Part shown: positions 46,421 to 55,261 of the stretch, piece after piece
Position numbering within the stretch: the stretch's first letter is position 1
Layout: the number at the start of each line of letters is the position of its first letter
Notes under the pieces: model-generated
Told to the model about the DNA's origin: nothing
The model's input: the letters and a program-made list of their open reading frames with translations, nothing else
Databases searched by the model: none
Translations under genes and position numbers: made by a program
From: Vibrio diabolicus
GTDB lineage: Bacteria > Pseudomonadota > Gammaproteobacteria > Enterobacterales > Vibrionaceae
Reading direction: 5' to 3'
Assembly: GCA_001048675.1 (NCBI GenBank)
Contig: CCKK01000015.1
Span: forward strand, 1 to 64,000
Length of the DNA stretch: 64,000 nt

Positions 46421-48010
46421 TCAACTACGGTGATCGTATTTATAGATATCATCTCGGTAGTAAAGTGTTCCCTCTTCTAGCCATGCGGTTTGATAAATAA
46501 TGTGCACTTGGATGCGTTCTCCTAAAGGAACCGACGTGTTAGAGCGACGCGTACTTTCCCGTTTTTTCGCTAGGCGTTCTTCTAATCCCTGAGTTTTGAA
46601 TAAGAGCTCCGCCAGTTGGTCGGCATGTTCAACGCGGACACACCCGGAACTGAATGCGCGTCTATCTCGTTCGAACAAGTTTTTACTTGGCGTATCATGC
46701 AAATAGATAGCTTGGGGGTTTGGCATATTAAACTTATACAATCCCAATGCATTGTGTAAGCCCGATGCCTGCCGCATACGATAAGGAAATGTTCTCGGAT
46801 TCACCGTCGCCCAATTGATGGTTGTAGGGTCAATAATTTCGTTTGACGTCCAAGACCGGATGATTTGAATGTTATGGTTAATCAAATACATCGGATTACG
46901 TTTCACTTTAGGAATGATGTCTTTCACCATTATGGTCCATGGCACATTCCATGTGGGGTTGAGAATGACGGAGTCAAGCGTCCCCGACATGATTGGTGTT
47001 TTTCTTGAGGCTCTGCCAACCACAACTTTAGACTCGAACAACGGTTGACCATCGTGCCAATACGTTACTTCGTATCCAGGTACATTTACAAAGACAACAT
47101 TATCTCTGTCTTTGGACCAAATCCTTGAACGTTCTGAGTTCAGCGCCAATAGATGCAATCGTTCTTGAGGAGAAAAGTTGATCCATCGAATGGTATTCGG
47201 GCCAATCACCCCATCTTCTTTCAATCCATGAATACGCTGAAACTCTTTCACCGCTAACTCTAATTCTTCATCATACTGTTGGGTCGTGATATCTAAATAC
47301 GATACATCCACACCGACCACTTCCATACGCTCAATCAGAAGCGGTTTATTTTCTAATTGGTCACCAACACGGGCGAGGCCCGTTTGTTCATAGAGTGGGT
47401 ATTGATACTGAGCGTGCTCGGATAAAGAGGAGTAAGCGGAATAAAAAGCTTCGTCCGTTTGTAAAGGAGAGCGAAGGCTTGCTAAGAATTGACCAAGTTT
47501 GCCAACCGTAATTTCGTTACTCAGTACGGACAAAGTATCGATACTAGGAGCAGGTAAAATCACGTGGGTTTTGTTAGCAAATAACCAGTTGATGCCTTCT
47601 TCAGGGAGCTGCTCGAGGTAACTGAGATACATCAACAGTGAATCTGTCATCACCAAATCAAAGTCGAGGTTATCTCCCTGCCATCGAACTTGGTTTATAC
47701 GATGGAGTTGATTCTCGAATTCGTCCGTGACGCCTGCAAGAGCAACCAGGTTTACTTGAAAAAGAAACTGCTCAATATCGCTTTCATTTTCCCAGTTCAA
47801 ACGGTAATTGGTACTTTGATAAAGCTGGTCAATCACCTCTGGATAATGGATCATTTTTTCGACAGACAGCTTTTGTACCGCTCCCTCTTGCTCTGTTTGT
47901 GCAGAAGCTTCGAGAGAAACGACGGTAGAAAAGCTGCAAAACGGCACCATAAGTGCCGTCATGATTAAAACCCTAGCAAACACTGAAACGATCCTTGCGC
48001 TACTTGCCAT
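46421..48010 (-). CDS. ldtD: L,D-transpeptidase (YcbB/LdtD type)
   Basis: A 529-residue periplasmic enzyme with an N-terminal signal or anchor (about 8-26). A long N-terminal scaffold is followed by a peptidoglycan-binding domain (LAVKEFQRIHGLKEDGVIGP) and the YkuD catalytic domain with IYLHDTPSKNLF and the nucleophile Cys in RAFSSGCVRVEHA. It forms 3-3 mDap crosslinks and supports beta-lactam tolerance when D,D-transpeptidases are blocked. It is about 85 residues shorter than E. coli LdtD but has all catalytic parts. Confidence 0.93.
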   Translation of the reverse strand: MASSARIVSVFARVLIMTALMVPFCSFSTVVSLEASAQTEQEGAVQKLSVEKMIHYPEVIDQLYQSTNYRLNWENESDIEQFLFQVNLVALAGVTDEFENQLHRINQVRWQGDNLDFDLVMTDSLLMYLSYLEQLPEEGINWLFANKTHVILPAPSIDTLSVLSNEITVGKLGQFLASLRSPLQTDEAFYSAYSSLSEHAQYQYPLYEQTGLARVGDQLENKPLLIERMEVVGVDVSYLDITTQQYDEELELAVKEFQRIHGLKEDGVIGPNTIRWINFSPQERLHLLALNSERSRIWSKDRDNVVFVNVPGYEVTYWHDGQPLFESKVVVGRASRKTPIMSGTLDSVILNPTWNVPWTIMVKDIIPKVKRNPMYLINHNIQIIRSWTSNEIIDPTTINWATVNPRTFPYRMRQASGLHNALGLYKFNMPNPQAIYLHDTPSKNLFERDRRAFSSGCVRVEHADQLAELLFKTQGLEERLAKKRESTRRSNTSVPLGERIQVHIIYQTAWLEEGTLYYRDDIYKYDHRS

Positions 48011-48103
48011 AATGAAAAGTATGGCAAATATCTCACAGCTTGCAGGTTTAAAATTAAGAATCTGATGTCGAAATTAACATCAAGTTTCTTTATCTACTTA
48101 GGT

Positions 48104-49186
48104 TCAAACAATCTTTGACCAATGGTTATCCCATTGAACACCACTAAAAGAAGCGCTTTTATGTGTCGTTGGCCTTTGCTCAATCACTTTGCCAGCACCA
48201 GAGCTGACCCTGAATTCCTTTCCATACGTCACCACTCCCGATGCATCTGGCAAAGCACTTAACTCAACCAACTTCCCTGTAGCTTTGGACCATATCCCAT
48301 AACAACTGCCCGGAGGAGAAGTCGCAAGGATCCATTCATCCGTCGCCGCGATACTCGCGACATAGTGATTAAATCTCGCCCACTCTTCGGGTTCCGCATG
48401 CAAAGATTGCATCACGCCTCCACGAGTGTGCATCGCAAGTAAAGCTGGGTATTCATCCGGCTCTCCACGATATTGCTGACCACACAGTACCGTCTCTGCA
48501 CCATCATGCGCTAAATGACGGATGCTCAACTTATGATCTGGTAAAAAGACTTGATCCAACAGCTCACCTTCTTGTGAAAGGTAACTCAGGCTTGGTCTCA
48601 TGCTATCAAGATTGAGCGGTTCACGCCCGTTGGTGTGTACGCCACCGACGCCAATCGCTAATGCGCCATCAGGCATCATGATCACTTCATGAGGACCTAG
48701 ACCAAAACCCGTTAACTCATCGATTTTTTGATATTGCTTCTGCACATCATAAACACCGATGATCCCACGGCTTGTGCCCCTTTCTCCTTCTGTCGCAAAT
48801 AGCAACGTGCCGTCACGGGAGTAAACACCATGACCATAGAAATGGCGATCCGGTTTTGCTAGCTGCAGCTTGATCATCTGCTCAGAGCGATAATCAAACA
48901 CCATGAAGAAAGTTCCTGGTCGACGACCAAAGACCACAGCGTGACCTTGTGGGTTGGTCGCCACACCATGACCACGCTCAGGAATCGGCAACGAAGATAG
49001 CGGCATACCATGCTCATCGGCCACTACCGCTGCGTATTTATCTCGGCCGATGATTGAGCAGCCAATCAACGCTGGTTGACGTGAACGTGTTGAAGCACAA
49101 CCAAATGGCATCATAGGTGCGGCCGCACCAAAGAGTGCGGCTTTCAATAAGGTTCGGCGCGTTTGATCAGTCCCCATCGGTTGCAT
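48104..49186 (-). CDS. DUF1513 lipoprotein/Tat protein of an iron-regulated cluster
   Basis: A 360-residue protein with a Tat-like signal (TRRTLLKAALFGAAAP) and a possible lipobox Cys (MPFGCAS). The body looks like a beta-propeller: repeated blades such as PERGHGVATNPQGHAVVFGRRP and GLGPHEVIMMPDGALAIGVGGVHTNG. DUF1513 proteins co-occur with imelysins and di-haem oxidoreductases and are thought to act in periplasmic iron uptake. The ATG overlaps the end of the upstream imelysin gene by 20 bases, so translation is coupled. Confidence 0.87.
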   Translation of the reverse strand: MQPMGTDQTRRTLLKAALFGAAAPMMPFGCASTRSRQPALIGCSIIGRDKYAAVVADEHGMPLSSLPIPERGHGVATNPQGHAVVFGRRPGTFFMVFDYRSEQMIKLQLAKPDRHFYGHGVYSRDGTLLFATEGERGTSRGIIGVYDVQKQYQKIDELTGFGLGPHEVIMMPDGALAIGVGGVHTNGREPLNLDSMRPSLSYLSQEGELLDQVFLPDHKLSIRHLAHDGAETVLCGQQYRGEPDEYPALLAMHTRGGVMQSLHAEPEEWARFNHYVASIAATDEWILATSPPGSCYGIWSKATGKLVELSALPDASGVVTYGKEFRVSSGAGKVIEQRPTTHKSASFSGVQWDNHWSKIV

Positions 49187-50204
49187 TAAATCCTATAACT
49201 ACGCCAAGCTCGATCGCCACTTCTTCGTGAATCAGGTACTTCAATTGCTCTAGCTTATTGTACTGAGCAAGCACCATGCGATAGCCTTCTTTTGTTTGTA
49301 GTGCAGCAAACAAGCTCTTATCTTCTGGCCAAGTTTCTAACGCCATTTCAAACTGATGAACGACACGGTCTGCGAGATCTGCATGGCCTTGCTCTCTAAG
49401 TAGCGCATCTAGACCGTTTCCGTTAGCAAAGTACAACGCTTCCATCCCTTGAAGGCTGGCTTTTAGGTTTGAAAGCGAGGTTTCTGAACGCCACGATTCT
49501 GAGAAATACGGGCGAGGCTTACCAATCTTCGCTAACGGTCGGCTCAACTTCTTCATGCTGTATTCAAGCTGATTCGAAAGCAGTGAAATGTACTCAGATT
49601 CCCATTCCGTCATCTCTAGCGATTTCCAAGGGTTTTCTGCCCAAGAATCCGCGATGATCTGCGCTTTGTTATCGAGGTTTTCTGCAACAGCAATGCCTGT
49701 CGCACAGGTATTGCTGTTGCTAGATAAGGTCGACGCTTTATCGTAAAGCAGCCATTCTAGTGCACCTAGGCCTTGCACAGTAACACTTTGCGTGGAGATC
49801 TTTTCCGCACTCCAAACTTGGTCAGATTTCGTCAGCACAGACATTTTTCGGCCAGTGGTGTTCTTTTTATCTGGCCAAAACTGGACATTCCAACTTTGCT
49901 CCAACGCCGTAGCGGGGCCACGCTCTTGACCTTGTAATGCCATCCACGCCAGCATAGTTTGGTGCCATTGCTGTTTTACTTGCGCATCATCTTTCGTCTC
50001 TGATGTGCAGTAATCCGCGAAGCTTTGTTCAAGTTCTGTGGTTTGCGCTAAAAACGTCTGCGCAGATTGAAACTCAACTTCGTAGACCGCTTGAGAAATA
50101 TGACTTGTACTCTCAGGCTTGGCAGAGCTCGAACCGATGGTCGATTGGCAACCAACCAAACTTAACGTTGCGGCAATCGCACTCACTAACAGTGTTTTTT
50201 TCAT
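49167..50204 (-). CDS. Imelysin-like lipoprotein (second paralogue, altered motif)
   Basis: A 345-residue lipoprotein (lipobox LSLVGCQ). It has the two-helical-bundle imelysin/EfeO M75 pattern (QQWHQTMLAWMALQGQERGP, SWNVQFWPDKKN). The usual GxHxxE motif is GLGALEWLLYDK here, so the His is missing. This suggests a structural rather than metal-binding role, or different metal ligands. It lies downstream of the di-haem oxidoreductase gene (10-base gap). Confidence 0.87.
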   Translation of the reverse strand: MKKTLLVSAIAATLSLVGCQSTIGSSSAKPESTSHISQAVYEVEFQSAQTFLAQTTELEQSFADYCTSETKDDAQVKQQWHQTMLAWMALQGQERGPATALEQSWNVQFWPDKKNTTGRKMSVLTKSDQVWSAEKISTQSVTVQGLGALEWLLYDKASTLSSNSNTCATGIAVAENLDNKAQIIADSWAENPWKSLEMTEWESEYISLLSNQLEYSMKKLSRPLAKIGKPRPYFSESWRSETSLSNLKASLQGMEALYFANGNGLDALLREQGHADLADRVVHQFEMALETWPEDKSLFAALQTKEGYRMVLAQYNKLEQLKYLIHEEVAIELGVVIGFNATDGD

Positions 50205-50214
50205 GGTTGCTTCC

Positions 50215-51597
50215 TTATAGAGAATTCAGAAACGCAATCAATGCGTCACGTTCTTTTTTATTCAGTGCTAAGACGTTTTGTTTCGCCGTTTCCGCTTCAC
50301 CGCCGTGCCACAGTACCGCTTCCATCAGATTACGGGCGCGGCCATCATGTAAGAAGTAAGTATGCCCGTTTACTTCTTCGGTATAACCAATGCCCCATAG
50401 GGGTGCCGTTCGCCATTCACGGCCATTTGCTAAGTACTCAGGACGGTTATCGGCTAAACCTTCACCCATGTCGTGCAGAAGCATGTCTGTGTATGGGTGG
50501 ATAAGCTGCTCAGAAAGCGCTGGTAACTCTGGTCGCTTGGCCGTTTTGACACTGGTCTTGTGGCAGCTTTCACAACCAGACGCAGCAAAGATTTGCTGAC
50601 CAAGTTTCACGTTAGGATCATTGACGTTACGGCGAATAGGTACGGCTAGGTGCTGGCTGTAAAACTCCACGAAGTCGAGAATGTTCTCACTCACTTCTGG
50701 TTTACCGCCATTTGGCATGTCGTCACAAATGCTTTGTTTCGAGGTGCAGTTTTCGTTCGGGAATAAATGGCTCGTAAGACCCACATCACCATTGAACGCC
50801 GCCGCATTTTGCTGCATTAGCGTCGGTTGTCCGGCTTTCCAACCAAAACGACCAATTGAGAAGTCGCCCTTCTCAATCTCCCAAACCTTGTTTACTTTGC
50901 CTGAGATACCGTCTTTATTTGCATCTTGTGCATCAGCCCATGCAAGTAGCGTTTCGTCAGGAATACTCTCTAACAAACCAAGGCCGATCATTGGCGGTGC
51001 CACGCGTGCTGAAAATTCCGTATCAGGGTGCATATCGCCGTAACCTAGATCGGTAATATTCAAATGAGGTTTTCTTAGTGTCACCGTCGTACCGTCTTTA
51101 AACTTCACTGGCACATCGGTGTACGTGATTTCGATTTTTCCTTCTGGCGTTTGATCTTGCAGGGCAAAGTCTTGGAGCTGGCCGCCATAAGTCGGCTCAG
51201 GTATAACGCCGTCTCTGATGTACGCTGTTTTTTGTTCTGACGTCATCGCAGGGATGCTCAAACGCACTAACATGGACACCGCATGCAAATCATTTTGCTC
51301 TGGAGGATGACCACGACCATCTTTGATGTGGCAGTTTTGACAACCATTTGTATTGAAAAGAGGTCCCAAACCATCTCTGGCATCGGTAGACGCTGGCGCT
51401 TGTACCCAAGGGTTGCGGAAAAAACTATTGCCCACGCTAAAATCAAGACGTTTACTCATAGGAAGGTTCGCGGCAGGAAGAGAATACGCGTTGGCGCCTT
51501 CTTTTTTGACGCTCGTTTGTCCACCAGATTTCACATCATACGCGATAGCAGTAGAAGAAAAGATCACGGCCAAGGCCGAAATTAAGTAAGGCTTCAT
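50215..51597 (-). CDS. Di-haem cytochrome oxidoreductase (DUF1111/thiol oxidoreductase-like)
   Basis: A 460-residue exported protein (signal ending AIAYD) with two c-type haem motifs: Cys86-Cys89-His90 (GCQNCHIKD) and GCESCHKTS near residue 350. HPDTEFSARVAPPMIGLGLLE and LHDGRARNLMEAVLWHGGEA fit the DUF1111 family, which is distantly related to cytochrome c peroxidases. In imelysin clusters it may oxidise or reduce iron or its ligand during uptake. Activity is not proven. Confidence 0.9.
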   Translation of the reverse strand: MKPYLISALAVIFSSTAIAYDVKSGGQTSVKKEGANAYSLPAANLPMSKRLDFSVGNSFFRNPWVQAPASTDARDGLGPLFNTNGCQNCHIKDGRGHPPEQNDLHAVSMLVRLSIPAMTSEQKTAYIRDGVIPEPTYGGQLQDFALQDQTPEGKIEITYTDVPVKFKDGTTVTLRKPHLNITDLGYGDMHPDTEFSARVAPPMIGLGLLESIPDETLLAWADAQDANKDGISGKVNKVWEIEKGDFSIGRFGWKAGQPTLMQQNAAAFNGDVGLTSHLFPNENCTSKQSICDDMPNGGKPEVSENILDFVEFYSQHLAVPIRRNVNDPNVKLGQQIFAASGCESCHKTSVKTAKRPELPALSEQLIHPYTDMLLHDMGEGLADNRPEYLANGREWRTAPLWGIGYTEEVNGHTYFLHDGRARNLMEAVLWHGGEAETAKQNVLALNKKERDALIAFLNSL

Positions 51598-51651
51598 ATC
51601 ATTGCTCTAAAACACAACAAGAGGGGTGGGATAACAGCGAGTTAAAACGGT

Positions 51652-51673
51652 AAAGGGCTCAAACGAGCCCTTT
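51652..51673. terminator. Hairpin between first imelysin and di-haem oxidoreductase genes
   Basis: Perfect 9-bp stem AAAGGGCTC / GAGCCCTTT with a four-base loop, no U tract on the minus strand. It is probably a partial terminator or mRNA stabiliser within the operon. Confidence 0.5.
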
Positions 51674-51694
51674 CAATTATTTTTTGTACTTTGA

Positions 51695-52957
51695 TTAAAA
51701 CTCGTGGTCTGCAGTATCAGGGCTTAGGCTATCAATGCCAATGATACCCGCAGCACGTTCAATTGAACCGGTTTGAGCAACCAATGACATGATGGTGTCA
51801 TTCACTAACGTGTTGCCTTGTGCATTACCCGCTGCAATTAACTGGTCGAAGTGTTGGTTGTTCTTCTCCGCAGACGTAACCAATTTACCAACTTGATTAC
51901 GCGTAACATCAAACTGCTTCTGGATCTCTTTAGCTGCTTGTTTGTCTTTTTGAGCCACTAGGTCAGCAATACTCGGACCAGAAAGCAATGTGCCGTCTTC
52001 ACGCTTGTAAAGACCTGTGTAAACGTTATAGATGCCCTGCTCGTTGTAGTAATGAGAGTTGTGCGTATTGTCTGAGAAACAATCGTGCTCATCTTCTGTC
52101 GAGTTTGCTTCCAACGCCACCTTCATGCGCTCACCAGCAAGCTCACCTAAAGACAATGACCCCATACCGAACAACATTTTACGTAGGCCATTATCCGCAG
52201 AATCATTAAGAAGCGTTTCACGGTAGTTGCCTTTCACTTCCGCAGACCACTGTTTTTCCATCCACTCAAGATCTTGAACCAGTAGATCGGCTGCCGCTTT
52301 TAGGTACTCACCACGACGGTCACAGTGACCATTCGTACACTCAGGACCGACAACGAAGTCTGTGTAAGCGCGCTGACCTGCGCCTGCGTTTGTGCCGTTT
52401 AGGTCTTGACCCCAAAGTAAGAATTCAATCGCGTGGTAACCTGACGCAACGTTTGCCTCAGAACCACCTACTTCGTTGAGATCCGCTAGCAATTCTGGAG
52501 TAATTTTTGCAACGTCTAGTTTAGAAGCACCAATCTGTAAACTGGTGTTTGCGATGATGTTTGCAGCTGCGCCTTCGTTACCGAGTTCATATTGGTAATC
52601 TGTCGCCACGTAGTCAATTAGGCCTTCATCAAGTGGCCAGGCATTTAACTGCCCTTCCCAGTCATCAACAATCGCGTTACCAAAACGGAATACTTCAGAT
52701 TGTTGGTACGGAACGCGAGAGTCTAGCCACGCTTGTTTTACTTCTTCAAGCTTATCCGCTGATGGCGATTTTAGAAATTCGTCGATTTTTACGTCGAGCG
52801 TTTTCGCCGTTGTCACTGAGTCAGCAAAGACTGCATGTGCAACGTCTGCATAATGTTCAACGACTTGTTGTTTCGTTACTTGGGCAGCAACGGTAGAACC
52901 ACTGGCAATGAGGAGTGATGCAGCAATAGATTGGACTAAAACTGTTTTTGCATTCAT
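51695..52957 (-). CDS. Imelysin-family iron-regulated protein (first paralogue)
   Basis: A 420-residue exported protein (signal ending TVAAQV). The imelysin motif GxHxxE is intact in ASGYHAIEFLLWGQDLN. Two bundle halves give the internal duplication of the family; the C-terminal part contains DCFSDNTHNSHYYNEQGIYN. Imelysins (IrpA, EfeO M75) are iron-induced or Fur-regulated periplasmic or surface proteins used in iron uptake. The ATG at 52957 has AAGGA eight bases upstream; another ATG at 52966 would overlap this site. A Fur-like sequence lies 44 bp upstream. Confidence 0.92.
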   Translation of the reverse strand: MNAKTVLVQSIAASLLIASGSTVAAQVTKQQVVEHYADVAHAVFADSVTTAKTLDVKIDEFLKSPSADKLEEVKQAWLDSRVPYQQSEVFRFGNAIVDDWEGQLNAWPLDEGLIDYVATDYQYELGNEGAAANIIANTSLQIGASKLDVAKITPELLADLNEVGGSEANVASGYHAIEFLLWGQDLNGTNAGAGQRAYTDFVVGPECTNGHCDRRGEYLKAAADLLVQDLEWMEKQWSAEVKGNYRETLLNDSADNGLRKMLFGMGSLSLGELAGERMKVALEANSTEDEHDCFSDNTHNSHYYNEQGIYNVYTGLYKREDGTLLSGPSIADLVAQKDKQAAKEIQKQFDVTRNQVGKLVTSAEKNNQHFDQLIAAGNAQGNTLVNDTIMSLVAQTGSIERAAGIIGIDSLSPDTADHEF

Positions 52958-53000
52958 CTGAAGCATCCTTGTTGAGCAATTTATTTGTTTTATTCGTAGT

Positions 53001-53020
53001 GCTAATTATTCTTATTTGCA
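53001..53020. promoter_or_regulatory. Candidate Fur box upstream of the imelysin cluster
   Basis: GCTAATTATTCTTATTTGC is an imperfect AT-rich palindrome that partly fits the 19-bp Fur consensus. It lies 44 bp before the first imelysin start. The match is moderate; support comes from the genes downstream. Confidence 0.4.
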
Positions 53021-53076
53021 CTATTAGTCACGAGATAATACAAATTTACAATTTATTTTCAACTCTAGATAACAAA

Positions 53077-53102
53077 AAAAGCCTCATCATTGTGAGGCTT
53101 TT
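53077..53102 (-). terminator. Terminator after ribA
   Basis: Perfect stem AAAAGCCTCA / TGAGGCTTTT with a short loop; on the minus strand it is followed by TTTGTT. Confidence 0.9.
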
Positions 53103-53134
53103 AACATGCAAAACTGATAATTTAATAAATAAAA

Positions 53135-53731
53135 TCAGAATTTTAGATTGTGCTTACCATGAGAAACTTTTGCTTTTAGGTAGCTTTCATTACCATCTTT
53201 AATATGTGCAGAGGTATTGACAACCTCAACAATCTCGATGCCGTATTCTGCTAATTCACGGATTTTCTTAGGGTTGTTGGTCACAAGGCGAATTTTACTT
53301 ACACCTAATGCTTCGAGCATTTGCGCTGCTTCAGTGAAATCACGCAGGTCATCGTCAAAACCCAAATGGTTGTTTGCTTCATAGGTGTTCATACCTTGGC
53401 TTTGCAAACGGTACGCATCAATTTTGTTGTATAGACCAATACCACGACCTTCCTGACGTAGGTATAAAATAATACCGCCAGATTCGCCCATGCGTTGAAT
53501 GGTTTCTTCTAATTGCTCACCGCAATCACAACGGGATGAGTGAAAAACATCACCAGTAAGACATTCTGAATGCATACGCACCAAAGGCGTTTCTTGCGTT
53601 TGATCCGCTTGCCTAAAGATAACTGCCACATGCTCTTTATCTGTCTTCAGGCCACGAAAAGACAGGATTTCAGCATCGATATTACTTTTAGCCCCGACTT
53701 TAAAATCTACTCTGGCACGTACTTCCGCCAT
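53135..53731 (-). CDS. ribA: GTP cyclohydrolase II
   Basis: A 198-residue enzyme, first step of riboflavin synthesis (GTP to diaminohydroxyribosylaminopyrimidine phosphate). The zinc cysteines are in [21 protein letters not shown], the GTP loop is [15 protein letters not shown], and [12 protein letters not shown] is the C-terminal block. I chose the ATG at 53731 ([10 protein letters not shown]), which gives the usual length; the frame stays open to a GTG at 53800 with an ATG at 53791, which would add about 20 residues. No FMN riboswitch is visible upstream. Confidence 0.92.
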   Translation of the reverse strand: MAEVRARVDFKVGAKSNIDAEILSFRGLKTDKEHVAVIFRQADQTQETPLVRMHSECLTGDVFHSSRCDCGEQLEETIQRMGESGGIILYLRQEGRGIGLYNKIDAYRLQSQGMNTYEANNHLGFDDDLRDFTEAAQMLEALGVSKIRLVTNNPKKIRELAEYGIEIVEVVNTSAHIKDGNESYLKAKVSHGKHNLKF

Positions 53732-53951
53732 ATCTATACTCACTCGATTTATTGCTTGATGCGCTTGATGCGTTTTCGTTATTGCATTCATGGGATTCAC
53801 TCATTGCTCTTCAACTATGGGGATTGATACCGCATTTTTCAATATAGAGATCACAATTGAGAGCAGTTATCCCCTAAAGACAGCCAAAGAGAACAACTCC
53901 CCGCGCTGACGAATTGTTATAGTATAACAATTTTGAAAAACTACAATAAAA

Positions 53952-53978
53952 AACCCCAGACAAATTTTGTCTGGGGTT
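53952..53978 (-). terminator. Terminator after the 61-residue gene
   Basis: Perfect 12-bp stem AACCCCAGACAA / TTGTCTGGGGTT with a three-base loop, followed on the minus strand by TTTTATTG. Confidence 0.88.
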
Positions 53979-54007
53979 GATAATGAGTTGTATGTAGGGG
54001 TGATGAT

Positions 54008-54193
54008 TTAATGTGTTTGGCTACGTTTCCAAACCGTAAGCTCTATCCATACCGCTTCGAGTTCTTGAATTTCTTCTTCGGTTAATACGGCGAGAGACGA
54101 TGTAACTTGAGGCAGTTTCGAGGTTTGCAATGCACGAATCTGCGAATAAAAGTCTTTTTTTAACTGTAATATAACTGAATCCACTGCGTGCAC
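54008..54193 (-). CDS. Small orphan protein, 61 residues
   Basis: A soluble, mostly helical protein (AVDSVILQLKKDFYSQIRAL, then LTEEEIQELEAVWIELT). It is followed by a strong terminator, which supports a real gene. It lies downstream of nrfF after a 137-bp gap and may be transcribed separately. No family recognised. Confidence 0.55.
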   Translation of the reverse strand: MHAVDSVILQLKKDFYSQIRALQTSKLPQVTSSLAVLTEEEIQELEAVWIELTVWKRSQTH

Positions 54194-54330
54194 CTACTTA
54201 GTTCTTTTATTACTTCTCCAGCTCAAATCGTTGATTTTCTTTATACTGGAATCTTCATAAATTCGGAAAAATGATAACATTCTGTTTGTTATCTGCACGA
54301 TTTATTTCCCATAGTGGAATAGTGGTCACA

Positions 54331-54741
54331 TTATTGACGCTTTATCATTTTGATCGAAAATAGGATAAAAAAGATCAAAAGTAATAGAGGAAAGATCCAC
54401 AACGCTGCTGTCGAATAATTAAATGGTGGCTGATACAAAACGATATTCCCATATCTCTGAACCAAATAATCTTTTACCTCTTGATCCGTACTTCCTTCGT
54501 TTACCATCGAGTACACTTTCAATCTTAAATCTTTAGCGGCTTGTGCATTAGATTCAACAAGGTTTTGGTTTTGACATTGTGGGCATCGTAAAGCCTTAGC
54601 TAATGCATTTGCTCTTTGTTGCAGTTCAACGGAATGAAATTCAAACAGATCAACATGCTGCGTAATTTGCTCTGCTTTGACCCAAGAAGAACACAAAGAA
54701 AACAAAACAATAATGAAGTAAGCATATTTAAAGTGAGACAT
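54331..54741 (-). CDS. nrfF: NrfF, haem lyase thiol-reductant subunit (CcmH family)
   Basis: A 136-residue protein with an N-terminal signal (about 5-22), the redox motif ALRCPQCQNQNLVES, and a C-terminal membrane anchor (LWIFPLLLLIFFILFSIKM). CcmH/NrfF proteins reduce apocytochrome thiols; in the nrf system NrfEFG attach the special haem to the CxxCK motif of NrfA. It overlaps the thioredoxin gene by 14 bases and is the last gene of the nrfBCDE operon. Confidence 0.93.
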   Translation of the reverse strand: MSHFKYAYFIIVLFSLCSSWVKAEQITQHVDLFEFHSVELQQRANALAKALRCPQCQNQNLVESNAQAAKDLRLKVYSMVNEGSTDQEVKDYLVQRYGNIVLYQPPFNYSTAALWIFPLLLLIFFILFSIKMIKRQ

Positions 54742-55261
54742 TAAAATAACCTGAAAATAACGAGTTCCATTTGTCTATTGTTAACTTACCTCTATATTTG
54801 ATCAAAACATTGCCATTTTGATCAATTAAGTAAGTTTCCGGCGTTCCTATTACACCAAGTTCAACCGCCAGTTGCCCATTAGGATCGGATATAACTTCGG
54901 TATATGGATTGTGTGAAGAGCTCAAATAGCGTTTAGCCGCGCTTTCTTTATCTCGATAGTTAAGACCAACGATGGGCACACCTTGTCGAGCTAAGTTGAG
55001 CAAATCATCATGTTCTTGTTTACAAACCCCGCACCAAGACGCCCAAACATTCAATAGCACATAACCTTGATTTTCTAGTACTGCATCGGTGATTCGATTG
55101 CCTGAAATAAGTGAGTAAGCGGTAAAATCTGGGATAGATAACATACGATTTTGTTGTATTTCTACGTTTGGTCTATCGGATAATGCCATTGTCGCGGTGA
55201 CAAAAAAAATCGCAACTAGCAATATGAGAACGATCAGTTTAAGCGTATTTTTCGATCTCAT
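54728..55261 (-). CDS. Membrane-anchored thioredoxin-like protein (CcmG/DsbE type) of the nrf operon
   Basis: A 177-residue protein with an N-terminal anchor (about 8-27) and a periplasmic thioredoxin fold. The active site is WASWCGVCKQEH, and GTPETYLIDQNGNV is the cis-Pro block. CcmG-type proteins reduce CxxCH thiols before haem attachment. It sits between nrfE (23-base overlap) and nrfF (14-base overlap), a position where E. coli has no such gene, so the Nrf system here carries its own reductant. Confidence 0.92.
   Translation of the reverse strand: MRSKNTLKLIVLILLVAIFFVTATMALSDRPNVEIQQNRMLSIPDFTAYSLISGNRITDAVLENQGYVLLNVWASWCGVCKQEHDDLLNLARQGVPIVGLNYRDKESAAKRYLSSSHNPYTEVISDPNGQLAVELGVIGTPETYLIDQNGNVLIKYRGKLTIDKWNSLFSGYFNVSL

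Noticed and set aside
53732..53990. FMN riboswitch before ribA
   Set aside because: The conserved RFN-element blocks are absent by eye.
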